Assembly: GCF_014295035.1 (NCBI RefSeq)
Contig: NZ_CP060404.1
Location: 6,550,501-6,614,500 of the forward strand
Length of the DNA: 64,000 nucleotides
Reading direction: 5' to 3'
Source of the DNA: Streptomyces buecherae
GTDB taxonomy: Bacteria; Actinomycetota; Actinomycetes; Streptomycetales; Streptomycetaceae
In this document: piece by piece, positions 44,459 to 52,136 of the stretch
Position numbering within the stretch: position 1 is the first letter of the stretch
How the letters are laid out: the number at the start of each line of letters is the position of its first letter
The notes under the pieces: generated by a model
The model's input: the letters and a program-made list of their open reading frames with translations, nothing else
What the model was told of the DNA's origin: nothing
Databases searched by the model: none
Translations under genes and position numbers: made by a program

Positions 44459-44578
44459 ATGGGTACGCACGGAAAGCCACCGCAGCCCAATCCGCAGCCG
44501 AAGCAGCCCTCGCCGCGCGATCAGGACGGACAACACCCCGACGTCCAGAAGCCGGGTGGCGGCACCCACCGGAAGTGA
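44459..44578 (+). CDS. 39-residue basic Pro/Gln-rich peptide, candidate RiPP precursor
   Basis: A short gene starting at ATG 44459, directly behind GGGAGGACCG, and ending 10 bases before the methyltransferase start. The product begins MGTHGKPPQPNPQPKQPSPR and continues with the Asp-containing segment DQDGQHPDVQK and a Gly-rich basic tail. It has four Lys, two Arg, four His and three Asp, no cysteine and no signal peptide. The gene pair suggests a precursor for aspartate modification by the PIMT-like enzyme downstream, with Asp23-Gly24 as the most reactive site. The evidence is context and composition only. It could instead be an unrelated small protein. Confidence 0.6.
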   Translation: MGTHGKPPQPNPQPKQPSPRDQDGQHPDVQKPGGGTHRK

Positions 44579-44588
44579 GGACCCCGAG

Positions 44589-45677
44589 GTGACGGCGTAC
44601 GGAGATGGACTCGCGTTCCCCGAGCCGTGGATCGAGCGGGGTTGGAACGCCGTGTCCCGATCCGACTTCATGCCCGACTCGGTGTGGGTGCTCGACGGCG
44701 CGCGGTACCGCGAACTCCACCGAGCCAGCGAGCCCGAGCGATGGGCGCACCTGGTGCGCGATCCCACCCAGCCCGTGGTGACCCAGGTGGACGGCGGGGC
44801 GCCCGACCCCGCCGGCGGCGACCTCCCCACCAGCTCGGTCTCCGCGTCGACGGCCGTGGTGGACATGCTGGCCGACCTCGATCTCCACCCAAACCAGCGC
44901 GTCCTGGAGATCGGGACCGGGAGCGGCTTCAACGCGGCCCTGCTGGCCACCCGGGTGGGGGCCGAGCGTGTCACCAGCCTGGAGATCGACGCGGACGTGG
45001 CGGCCGGAGCGCGCCGTGCTCTGCGGCGGGCGGGGTACGGCGGCGTCACGGTGGTGGAGGCGGACGGCGAGCTGGGGTGGGCGCCGGGCGCGCTCTACGA
45101 CCGCCTGGTGGCCACGGCCTCGGTCGCGTCGGTCCCGTGGGCCTGGGTGGAACAGGTGCGCCCGGGTGGGCTGATCCTCTCCCCGCTGCGGACCGCCTTC
45201 TGCTCCCACGGGCTGGTGCGGCTCTCGGTGTCGGAGGGGGCCGCCGAGGGGCGCTTCACGGGTGCCACCACGTTCATGTCCGTGCGCGGCCAACGTGGTC
45301 GGCCTCGTATCGACGCCGTCTTCTCCGCCGCGCGGTGGGAGACCAGTCGGCGAAGCCGTGCCACCTTCGACGTCGGTCTGCTGAGCGACCCGCACGCCGA
45401 GTTCGCGGTGGGCGCGCGCCTGGCCGACGTGGCGCACTGGCGGCAGGGTGACGCGCACTGGTGGTGCGGCTACGACTCGTGGGCGTACGCGGCCGGCGAC
45501 GGCACGGTGTACCAGTGGGGACCGCGCGACCTGGCCGGCGAGACGGCGGCGGCGCTGGCGTGGTGGGAGGGCGCGGGGCGGCCGGAGTTGTTCGACTTCG
45601 GGTTGACCGTCACGGCGCGGGAGCACCGCGTGTGGCTCGGCGATCCGGCGCGCGGGTGGCCGCTGGCCCGCGCGTAG
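44589..45677 (+). CDS. PIMT-like SAM-dependent methyltransferase (RiPP-maturation type)
   Basis: A 362-residue protein-L-isoaspartate methyltransferase homologue. The SAM-binding motif is VLEIGTGSGFNAALLATRVG, with VTQVDGG and LPTSSVSAS before it (the substrate-binding Ser/Thr region of PIMTs) and VRPGGLILSPL after it. A C-terminal extension of about 150 residues, ending FGLTVTAREHRVWLGDP, is typical of methyltransferases of graspetide, lanthipeptide and imiditide pathways rather than housekeeping PIMT. The GTG at 44589 is eight bases after GAGG. It forms a two-gene unit with the small peptide gene upstream. Confidence 0.85.
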   Translation: MTAYGDGLAFPEPWIERGWNAVSRSDFMPDSVWVLDGARYRELHRASEPERWAHLVRDPTQPVVTQVDGGAPDPAGGDLPTSSVSASTAVVDMLADLDLHPNQRVLEIGTGSGFNAALLATRVGAERVTSLEIDADVAAGARRALRRAGYGGVTVVEADGELGWAPGALYDRLVATASVASVPWAWVEQVRPGGLILSPLRTAFCSHGLVRLSVSEGAAEGRFTGATTFMSVRGQRGRPRIDAVFSAARWETSRRSRATFDVGLLSDPHAEFAVGARLADVAHWRQGDAHWWCGYDSWAYAAGDGTVYQWGPRDLAGETAAALAWWEGAGRPELFDFGLTVTAREHRVWLGDPARGWPLARA

Positions 45678-45710
45678 GCAGCCGCCTGTCGCGCGCGGGT
45701 CGGGTGGGTG

Positions 45711-45742
45711 TGCCCGGGCCGTGGCGCGCCACGGCCCGGGCA
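45711..45742. terminator. Terminator after the methyltransferase gene
   Basis: A perfect 14-bp stem (45711-45724 with 45729-45742) with a CGCG loop begins 33 bases past the stop. It is in the convergent spacer with panB and may act both ways. Confidence 0.88.
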
Positions 45743-45756
45743 GGGGGCCCGAAGGC

Positions 45757-45782
45757 CCGGTAGGACGGGACCGCCCTACCGG
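45757..45782. terminator. Second hairpin next to the panB stop
   Basis: CCGGTAGG (45757-45764) pairs with CCTACCGG (45775-45782), directly beyond the panB stop at 45788. Confidence 0.6.
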
Positions 45783-45787
45783 AGGGC

Positions 45788-46726
45788 CTACCGGAACGCG
45801 TGCTCAGGCGCCGGGTAGGTGCCGCCGACGACCTCGTCGGCGAAGGACCTCGCGGCGTCGCCGAGGGTCTGGCGCAACTGCGCGTACTGCTTCACGAAGC
45901 GCGGCACCCGGCCGCCGGTCAGGCCCGCCATGTCCGTCCACACCAGCACCTGCGCGTCGCACTCCGCGCCCGCGCCGATGCCCACGGTCGGCACGTGCAG
46001 CGAGCGCGTGACCTCGGCGGCCAGCTCGGCCGGTACGAGTTCGAGCACGACGGCGAACGCCCCCGCGTCCTGCACGGCCTTGGCGTCCCGCAGCAACTGC
46101 GCGGCCGCCTCCTCGCCACGGCCCTGGACCGGGTAGCCGCCGTAGGCGTTGACGGACTGCGGGGTGAGGCCGATGTGCGCCATCACCGGGATGCCGGACC
46201 GTACGAGCAGCTCGATCTGGTCGGCCGAGCGCTCGCCGCCCTCCAGCTTCACCGCGCCCACGCCCGCCTCCTTGACCAGCCGGGTCGCGCTGCGCAGGGC
46301 CTGCACGGGGCCCTCCTGGTACGCGCCGAAGGGCAGGTCGCCGACGATGAGGGCGCGCCTGGTGCCGCGCACCACGGCCGCGGAGAGGATGGTGATCTCG
46401 TCCATCGTGACCGGCACGGTGGACTCGTAGCCGAGGTGGCAGTTGCCCATCGAGTCGCCGACGAGCATGACGGGGATGCCCGCCTCGTCGAAGACCGACG
46501 CGGTCATCGCGTCGTAGGCGGTGAGCATGGGCCACTTCTCGCCGCGCTCCTTGGCGGCGGCGATGTCCCGGACGGTGATCCGCCGGGTCCCCTTGCCGCC
46601 GTACAGCGCCTTGCCGCCGTCGGGCGCGCCGGCGCCCGGTGCGGCGGCGGGCGCGGCCGGTGTGACGGGTGTGGCTGGCGTGGCTGGTGTGGTGTGTGCA
46701 GCCTGTTGCGAGGCATGCGTCGTCAT
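45788..46726 (-). CDS. panB: 3-methyl-2-oxobutanoate hydroxymethyltransferase
   Basis: A 312-residue enzyme of pantothenate (vitamin B5, coenzyme A) synthesis that makes ketopantoate from alpha-ketoisovalerate using methylene-tetrahydrofolate. The TIM-barrel motifs are KWPMLTAYDAMTASVFDEAGIPVMLVGDSMG (Mg-binding Asp), GAVKLEGG, HIGLTPQSVNAYGGY and PTVGIGAGAECDAQVLV. About 40 Ala/Thr/Pro-rich residues precede the catalytic domain; the annotated start may be too early, but such tails are common in streptomycetes. Monocistronic. Confidence 0.95.
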   Translation of the reverse strand: MTTHASQQAAHTTPATPATPVTPAAPAAAPGAGAPDGGKALYGGKGTRRITVRDIAAAKERGEKWPMLTAYDAMTASVFDEAGIPVMLVGDSMGNCHLGYESTVPVTMDEITILSAAVVRGTRRALIVGDLPFGAYQEGPVQALRSATRLVKEAGVGAVKLEGGERSADQIELLVRSGIPVMAHIGLTPQSVNAYGGYPVQGRGEEAAAQLLRDAKAVQDAGAFAVVLELVPAELAAEVTRSLHVPTVGIGAGAECDAQVLVWTDMAGLTGGRVPRFVKQYAQLRQTLGDAARSFADEVVGGTYPAPEHAFR

Positions 46727-47025
46727 GACATGGCTCCGATTTCGTCATCTCAAGGCGCCCTCACGGCGTCCCTGGACCGCCTCCATGCTGGCACGCTGCC
46801 TACCTGCTGCGGAAGGGTCGTCCACCCTCGTTCGTCCCACGGATCACGCCCGCCATCTGGACAGCCGCCGTGCCCCCGCCCGCAGCGCCCCGGGTCCCGC
46901 GCCGGCGCGGGACCCGCGCGACCGCCCGGGCCCGGCTGGGCCGCGCCCCCCGCACCCGCGCCGCAGCGTGGCCGGAAAGCCGGCCACGGAGGTCGATCAT
47001 CCGCTCGAGGCGCTACGTAAAGACT

Positions 47026-47054
47026 TTCCAATACGAGACGGTTCCGTATCGGAA
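47026..47054. promoter_or_regulatory. TetR-type operator of the DHA2 efflux operon
   Basis: TTCCAATACG (47026-47035) and CGTATCGGAA (47045-47054) form an inverted repeat with one mismatch around a 9-base centre, 20 bases before the start of the efflux gene. It is the expected site of the TetR regulator encoded at 48765. Confidence 0.8.
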
Positions 47055-47073
47055 TAGTCGTAGTCTGGGCGCC

Positions 47074-48768
47074 ATGGCAACACCTTCCGACATAGACACG
47101 GTCCGCACCGTGCCCGAGGCGATCCACCGCAGGCGGTGGGCGATCCTCGTCGTCCTCATGTTCAGCGTGCTGATCGTGGTGCTGGACAACTCGATCCTCA
47201 ACGTCGCCATGAAGACCATCTCGTCGCCGGAGCCGACCGGCCTGGGCGCCACCCAGAGCGAGCTGGAATGGGCGATCAACTCCTACACCCTCGTCTTCGC
47301 CGGGCTCCTCTTCACCGCCGGCCTGTGCGGTGACCGGTACGGCCGCAAGAAGGTCCTGCTCGCCGGCATGGTGGTGTTCGGCATCGGCTCGGTGCTCGCC
47401 GCGTTCTCCGGATCGCCCGGCGAGCTGATCACCTACCGGGCCGTGATGGGCCTCGGCGGCGCGCTGGTGATGCCGGCCACCCTGGCGATCCTGATGAACG
47501 TCTTCGAGCGGGACGAGCAGCCCAAGGCCATCGGGATCTGGGTCGCCGCCGTCGGCCTCGCCATCGCGATCGGCCCGATCACCGGCGGCGTCCTGCTCGA
47601 CCACTTCTGGTGGGGCTCGGTCTTCCTCGTCAACGTCCCCGTCGTGATCGTGGGTCTGATCGCGATGGTCGTCCTGGTGCCCGACTCGCGCGACCCCAAG
47701 CCCGGCCGGCTCGACCCGATCGGCGTGCTGCTGTCCATCGTGGGGCTCATCGCGCTCGTGTACGGGATCATCAAGGGCGGCCAACTGGCCGACTTCACCG
47801 ACCCCGAGGTGCTCGGCACCATCGGCCTGGGCCTGGCCGTGCTGGCGCTGTTCGTCTGGCACGAGAGGCGCAGCGACCACCCGGCCGTCGACGTCAGCTA
47901 CTTCCGCAAGCCGGCCTTCTCGGCCGCCATCGCCGCCATCGCGCTGGTCTTCTTCGCCCTCATGGGCGTGACGTTCTTCATCGTCTTCTACACCCAGAGC
48001 GTGCGCGGCTACACCCCGCTGGAGTCCGGCCTGTTGCTGCTGCCGCTCGCCGTGGCGCAGTTGCTCTTCGCCCCGCGCTCGCGCCTGGTGGTCGAGCGCT
48101 TCGGGGCGCGCGCCGTGTGCACCGGCGGCATGGTGGTCATCGCGGCGACCCTCGCCGGCTTCCTGCTGCTCGACACCGACAGCCCCATCTGGGTCCTCGA
48201 GGTGCTCTTCTTCCTCCAGGGCGCGGGCATGGCGCACATCATGCCGCCCGTCACCGTCGCGATCATGCAGGCCCTGCCGCGCGACAAGGCCGGCTCCGGC
48301 TCCGCGCTCAACAACACCTTCCGGCAGGTCGGCGGAGCGCTGGGCGTCGCCGTGCTGGGGTCGCTGCTGTCGACCACGTACCGTAACGGGATCGACGACG
48401 ACCTCGCGGCCGTACCCGGTCTCTCCGCCGCCCAGCGGCACACCGCCGGCGAGTCCATCGAGGCCACGCTCGGCGCGGTGCAGCGGATGGGGGAGCGGGG
48501 CAAGGCGCTGGTCGAGCCCGCGCACGACGCGTTCATCCACGCCATGCACGTCACCGCCCTCAGCGCGGCCGGCGTCGCACTGCTCGGCGCGCTGGTCGTC
48601 GCCGTGTTCCTGCCCGGCAAGGAGGCCGGCGCGGGGCCTGGCCAGGGGCCCGGCGAGAAGGCCGGCGAGGAGCCGGCCGCGCGGGCGGGGTCGGACGGCG
48701 CGGGCGCGGCCGGCGGCGCCACGGAGCACGGACAGGACGAGCCGAACACGCTGGAGGCACACCGGTGA
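47074..48768 (+). CDS. DHA2-family (14-TM) MFS drug exporter
   Basis: A 564-residue multidrug:H+ antiporter of the EmrB/QacA type. Helix 1 carries VVLDNSILNVAM, with the key Asp of the DHA2 group. Loop 2-3 has GDRYGRKKVLLAGMVVFGIGS. Motif C is GLAIAIGPITGGVLLDHFWWGSVFLVNVPVV. A hydrophilic C-terminal tail of about 50 residues ends the protein. It starts at ATG 47074, downstream of the operator. Its stop overlaps the TetR gene (GTGA), so pump and repressor are made together. Confidence 0.93.
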   Translation: MATPSDIDTVRTVPEAIHRRRWAILVVLMFSVLIVVLDNSILNVAMKTISSPEPTGLGATQSELEWAINSYTLVFAGLLFTAGLCGDRYGRKKVLLAGMVVFGIGSVLAAFSGSPGELITYRAVMGLGGALVMPATLAILMNVFERDEQPKAIGIWVAAVGLAIAIGPITGGVLLDHFWWGSVFLVNVPVVIVGLIAMVVLVPDSRDPKPGRLDPIGVLLSIVGLIALVYGIIKGGQLADFTDPEVLGTIGLGLAVLALFVWHERRSDHPAVDVSYFRKPAFSAAIAAIALVFFALMGVTFFIVFYTQSVRGYTPLESGLLLLPLAVAQLLFAPRSRLVVERFGARAVCTGGMVVIAATLAGFLLLDTDSPIWVLEVLFFLQGAGMAHIMPPVTVAIMQALPRDKAGSGSALNNTFRQVGGALGVAVLGSLLSTTYRNGIDDDLAAVPGLSAAQRHTAGESIEATLGAVQRMGERGKALVEPAHDAFIHAMHVTALSAAGVALLGALVVAVFLPGKEAGAGPGQGPGEKAGEEPAARAGSDGAGAAGGATEHGQDEPNTLEAHR

Positions 48769-49556
48769 TCCCCACGCCATCCGACGTCGAGCAGGCGTCC
48801 GACCGGCCCGACCCCGCACCCGGGGAGGGGCCCGCCGACGCGGCGTCCCCCGCGGGGGCGGGCGGCGCCGCGCGGGCCACGGCGTCGGATGGCGGGGCGC
48901 CGTGCGGTACGACGCCCTCGGCCGACTCCGCCGCGACGGGCTGCCCCGCGGGCGTGCCGGCTCCGGTGCCGGGGGAGCGGCGGGGTCGGCCGCGCAGCGC
49001 CGCGGCCGACACGGCGATCATCGAGACGGTGCTGCGCCTCCTCGAAGAGGGCGTCACGATCGGCGAGTTGTCCATGGAGCGCATAGCGCGCGAGGCGGGC
49101 GTCGGCAAGGCCACCGTCTACCGCCGCTGGTCGGGCAAGCCCGCGCTGCTGCTCGACGTGATGCGCGCCCTCGACGCGGACCCGCCGGCTCCCGCGGGCG
49201 AGTCGGTCCGCGACGACCTGGTGCGGTTGTTGGAGTTCCTCCGCCGGCGCGGCCTGGCCAAGCGGCACTCGGCGCTGCTGCGCACGGTGGTGACGCAGGT
49301 GAAGGCGCACCCGGAGCTGTGGCGGACGTACCACGAGACGGTGGTGCACAAGCGGACCGAGGTCCTGCGCGCGGTCCTGCGACGCGGCGTCGAGCGCGGC
49401 GAGATCCGCACCGACCAGGACGTGGACTTCCTCGCCGAACTCTTCGTCGGCCCGATGCTCTCGCGGATGCTCCTGCACGAGTGGATGGACCTGCCCGAGG
49501 GGCTCGCGGAACGCATCGTCGACACGGTGCTGGACGGGGTTCGCCCGCGCGGCTGA
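48765..49556 (+). CDS. TetR-family regulator of the DHA2 exporter
   Basis: A 263-residue repressor whose first 75 residues are a low-complexity Ala/Pro/Gly tail. The helix-turn-helix starts at about residue 77 (AADTAIIETVLRLLEEG, then IAREAGVGKATVYRRWSGKPALL). The C-terminal domain (VRDDLVRLLEFLRRRGLAKRHSALLRTVVTQ) matches the TetR_C_11-like type. The GTG at 48765 overlaps the exporter stop by four bases. It presumably binds the palindrome at 47026-47054 and the exported drug. Confidence 0.92.
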   Translation: MIPTPSDVEQASDRPDPAPGEGPADAASPAGAGGAARATASDGGAPCGTTPSADSAATGCPAGVPAPVPGERRGRPRSAAADTAIIETVLRLLEEGVTIGELSMERIAREAGVGKATVYRRWSGKPALLLDVMRALDADPPAPAGESVRDDLVRLLEFLRRRGLAKRHSALLRTVVTQVKAHPELWRTYHETVVHKRTEVLRAVLRRGVERGEIRTDQDVDFLAELFVGPMLSRMLLHEWMDLPEGLAERIVDTVLDGVRPRG

Positions 49557-50072
49557 ACGGACGGGCCGGCGGGCCCGGGTCGCGGGTCCGAAGTGCGGGC
49601 TCAGGAGTACGGATTCGGAGTGCGGGCGCGGGAGTACGGATTCGGGAGTACGGGCGCGGGCCGGCCGGCCGGCTGACCGTACGGTCCGGCGGGCTGATCG
49701 GTACGCGCGCGCTCGCGAGGCATCAGCAACTGGGGGCTGGGGCCCGTGGCCCGGCACTGCCGGGTGGGGCCGGTGGGGCGCGAGTGACCCTCCGCGTTGA
49801 GTTGGTTTCGGCCAGCCATGACGGTGGTCGCGAGTCGGGTCAGCGACCGCCCGTGTGTGCCCGCGCGCCCGCGACCGTACGGCACGGGCCGGTGCGTACG
49901 CCGATTTGTGCCTGTCGTGTCACAGCGCCTGGCTCAGGCCCGTGCGGCGGAACCCGGGCCCGCCCGTCACTCGTCCTCCCTATCGAGACGCCCACCCAGG
50001 GCGTCGGGAAACGACCTGGTCATCGCCTATGGTCTAGGCGGTGGCGGGCCGGTGAGCTAGTGAGGACGACGC
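49557..50072. other. Gene-free spacer with a short minisatellite
   Basis: No gene is seen in 516 bases. At 49592-49660 a 27-base unit (AGTGCGGGCGCGGGAGTACG...) is repeated twice plus half a copy. The 3' part near 50010-50070 probably carries the promoter of the EEP-family gene. Confidence 0.5.
49592..49660. repeat. 27-bp tandem repeat
   Basis: Two copies (49592-49618 and 49619-49645) differ at a single position, and a third partial copy ends at 49660. It is non-coding. Confidence 0.75.
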
Positions 50073-51119
50073 ATGGCGCAGGCGTACGCGGAAGAGACCG
50101 GGCACGACCGGGACGAACCCGGCCCGGTCCGCTCTCGGGTGCGCCGCCTGATTGACTCCCGGGGGCGCCGCCTGATCAACGGCTGGCGGGGACGCGACGT
50201 CTGGCGGCGCGGTCTGGTGGTGGCGGGATGCGCGGTGCTGCTGGCGCTGTTGATGATCCTGCACGCGCAGGTTCCCAACGACGTCGGCAACCTCGGCAGC
50301 CTGCTGGAGACGTTCCTGCCGTGGATCGGCATGGTGACCATTCCGGTGCTGCTGGCCTGCGCGCTGTTCCGCAGGTCGGCCAGCGCGTTGGTGGCGCTGC
50401 TGCTGCCGGTGATCGTGTGGCTGAATCTCTTCGGCGGCCTGTTGACCAGCAAGTCCGGTTCCGGCGGGGATCTCACCGTCGTCACGCACAACGTCAACGC
50501 GGACAACTCCAACCCGGCCGGCACGGCCAGGGACGTGGCGGCGTCCGGCGCTCACGTGGTCGCGCTGGAGGAGCTGACGGCCGACGCGCTGCCCGCCTAC
50601 GAGCGGGCGCTCAAGTCGGCGTACCCGTACCACACCGTCAAGGGCACGGTCGGCCTGTGGAGCGCGTACCCGATCAAGGACGCGCGGGCCGTGGACATCA
50701 AGATGGGCTGGACCCGCGCGCTACGGGCCACGGTCGCCGCGCCCAAGGGCGAGGTGGCGGTGTACGTGGCGCATCTGCCGTCGGTGCGGGTCAAGTTCAA
50801 CGCGGGGTTCACGGCGGGCCAGCGCGACGACAGCGCGGAGGCCCTCGGCAAGGCCATCTCCCACGAGCGCCTGGCGAACGTGATCCTCCTCGGCGACCTG
50901 AACGGCACCATGAACGACCGCGCGCTCGCCCCCGTCACCTCCCAACTGCGCTCCGCGCAGGGCGCGGCGGGCGACGGCTTCGGCTTCAGTTGGCCCGCGT
51001 CGTTCCCCATGGCCCGCATCGACCAGATCATGGTGCGCGGCGTGGAACCGGTCTCGGCGTGGACCCTGCCGGAGACCGGCAGCGACCACCTGCCGGTCGC
51101 GGCGTCGGTCAACCTGTAG
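50073..51119 (+). CDS. Membrane-anchored endonuclease/exonuclease/phosphatase-family protein
   Basis: A 348-residue protein with a basic cytoplasmic N-terminus of about 45 residues, three membrane helices (about 50-125) and an outward-facing EEP domain. Active-site motifs are TVVTHNVNADN (Asn), VALEELTAD (Glu), VILLGDLNGTMND (Asp and Asn) and the terminal ETGSDHLPV (Asp-His). Homologues are metal-dependent phosphodiesterases or sphingomyelinase-like and polyphosphate-active enzymes; the substrate is unknown. The ATG at 50073 is the first of the frame, and a GTGAG-type site lies before it. Confidence 0.88.
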   Translation: MAQAYAEETGHDRDEPGPVRSRVRRLIDSRGRRLINGWRGRDVWRRGLVVAGCAVLLALLMILHAQVPNDVGNLGSLLETFLPWIGMVTIPVLLACALFRRSASALVALLLPVIVWLNLFGGLLTSKSGSGGDLTVVTHNVNADNSNPAGTARDVAASGAHVVALEELTADALPAYERALKSAYPYHTVKGTVGLWSAYPIKDARAVDIKMGWTRALRATVAAPKGEVAVYVAHLPSVRVKFNAGFTAGQRDDSAEALGKAISHERLANVILLGDLNGTMNDRALAPVTSQLRSAQGAAGDGFGFSWPASFPMARIDQIMVRGVEPVSAWTLPETGSDHLPVAASVNL

Positions 51120-51180
51120 CGCCGGCCTCCTCGACCGCCGGGCCGAGCCGGGCCGGTCGCGCGGGCGAACCGGGCGCCGC

Positions 51181-51219
51181 GCGGGCGGCGCGGCTGCGCG
51201 GAACGCCCGCGCCGCCCGC
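51181..51219. terminator. Terminator between the EEP gene and the FrnE-like gene
   Basis: A perfect 13-bp stem (51181-51193 with 51207-51219) with a 13-base loop lies in the convergent spacer. Confidence 0.75.
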
Positions 51220-51243
51220 CCCGCGCCGCCGCCCTCGCACCGC

Positions 51244-51978
51244 TCAGTCGCGCGGAACCTCGCACGCGTCGCCCTCGCACGCGGCGCCGCCCTGGCCCGC
51301 CTGGCCCGCGCCGGCGTCCTGGCTGGCGGCGGCGGGTGCCGCACCGGCCGTCTCCCGGGCCACCTGCTCGAAGACGCGCAGGAAGGTGTCCGCCTCCTGG
51401 CCGCCCTGGACGGCCCACTGCCCCTCGAAGACGAAGGTGGGCACGGCGGTGACGCCACGGGCGCGGGCCACCTCGATCTCGTCCAGCACCTCGTCGTGCA
51501 GGTCGTCGCCGTTCAGGAACTCGGTGATCGGGTCGCGTTCGAGCCCGACCGCGACGGCGGCGTCGGCGAGCTGCGCGCGGTCGCCGATGTCCATGCCCTC
51601 ACCGAAGTGTGCGGCGAGGAGGCGCCCCTTGAGCCGCGCCTGGGCCTCGCTCCCATACGTGTCGAGCACGTACCGCAGCAACCGGTGGGCCAGCAGCGAG
51701 TTGTTCTCCACGACCGTGTCGAAGTCGAAGACGAGGTTCTCGGCCGCGCCCAGCTCCGTGATCCGCGCGTCCATCTGCACGGACTGCGGCCCGTACTTGG
51801 CCGCCAGCACCTCACGGTGCGGCAGCGGCTCCTCCGGGGCGCCGGGGTCGAGCTGGAACGGCCGGTAGACCACCTCGACCTGGTCCGCCTGCGGGTACGC
51901 GGCCAGCGCCTGCTCGAAGCGCGTCTTACCGACGTAGCACCACGGGCATGCGATGTCGCTGTAGATCTCGACCTTCAC
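51244..51978 (-). CDS. DsbA-family oxidoreductase, FrnE-like
   Basis: A 244-residue cytoplasmic thiol-disulfide oxidoreductase of the FrnE group. The active site is CPWC (residues 11-14 of MKVEIYSDIACPWCYVG), and the cis-proline loop is GVTAVPTFVF. Relatives act in polyketide antibiotic pathways or oxidative-stress resistance. The GTG at 51978 was chosen over an ATG at 52014 because AAGGAG lies five to six bases before it, while the ATG has no ribosome site and abuts a palindrome. The tail is rich in Ala/Gly with two more cysteines (CEGDACEV), which might be regulatory. Confidence 0.9.
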   Translation of the reverse strand: MKVEIYSDIACPWCYVGKTRFEQALAAYPQADQVEVVYRPFQLDPGAPEEPLPHREVLAAKYGPQSVQMDARITELGAAENLVFDFDTVVENNSLLAHRLLRYVLDTYGSEAQARLKGRLLAAHFGEGMDIGDRAQLADAAVAVGLERDPITEFLNGDDLHDEVLDEIEVARARGVTAVPTFVFEGQWAVQGGQEADTFLRVFEQVARETAGAAPAAASQDAGAGQAGQGGAACEGDACEVPRD

Positions 51979-52014
51979 CGGGCTACTCCTTGTCGCTGCG
52001 TCGTCATTCGACAT

Positions 52015-52034
52015 ACGCTTGAATCTTCAAGCGT
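52015..52034. promoter_or_regulatory. Palindromic operator upstream of the FrnE-like gene
   Basis: ACGCTTGAA-TC-TTCAAGCGT is a perfect 9+2+9 inverted repeat, 37 bases upstream of the GTG start. The size fits a MarR- or TetR-type site. No candidate regulator is next to the gene. Confidence 0.7.
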
Positions 52035-52136
52035 TCCCGGTGTCAACCAGGCCGTGCGACCGAGTATTCCCGCCCGGTAGTGCGGGCGCCCGCCGGGGGC
52101 AGGCTGTTCCTTGCGGGCCCGAAGGGACCCGGCCCC

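Noticed and set aside
44094..45710. Graspetide cluster around the PIMT-like methyltransferase
   Set aside because: No ATP-grasp ligase gene is present in this window, and the small peptide lacks a Thr/Glu-rich core.
46727..47073. Extended N-terminus for the DHA2 exporter from GTG 46870
   Set aside because: The extension crosses the TetR operator and promoter and lacks protein-like composition. ATG 47074 precedes the first motif.
52012..52014. ATG 52014 as the start of the FrnE-like gene
   Set aside because: It abuts a perfect palindrome and has no ribosome site. GTG 51978 has AAGGAG at the right distance.
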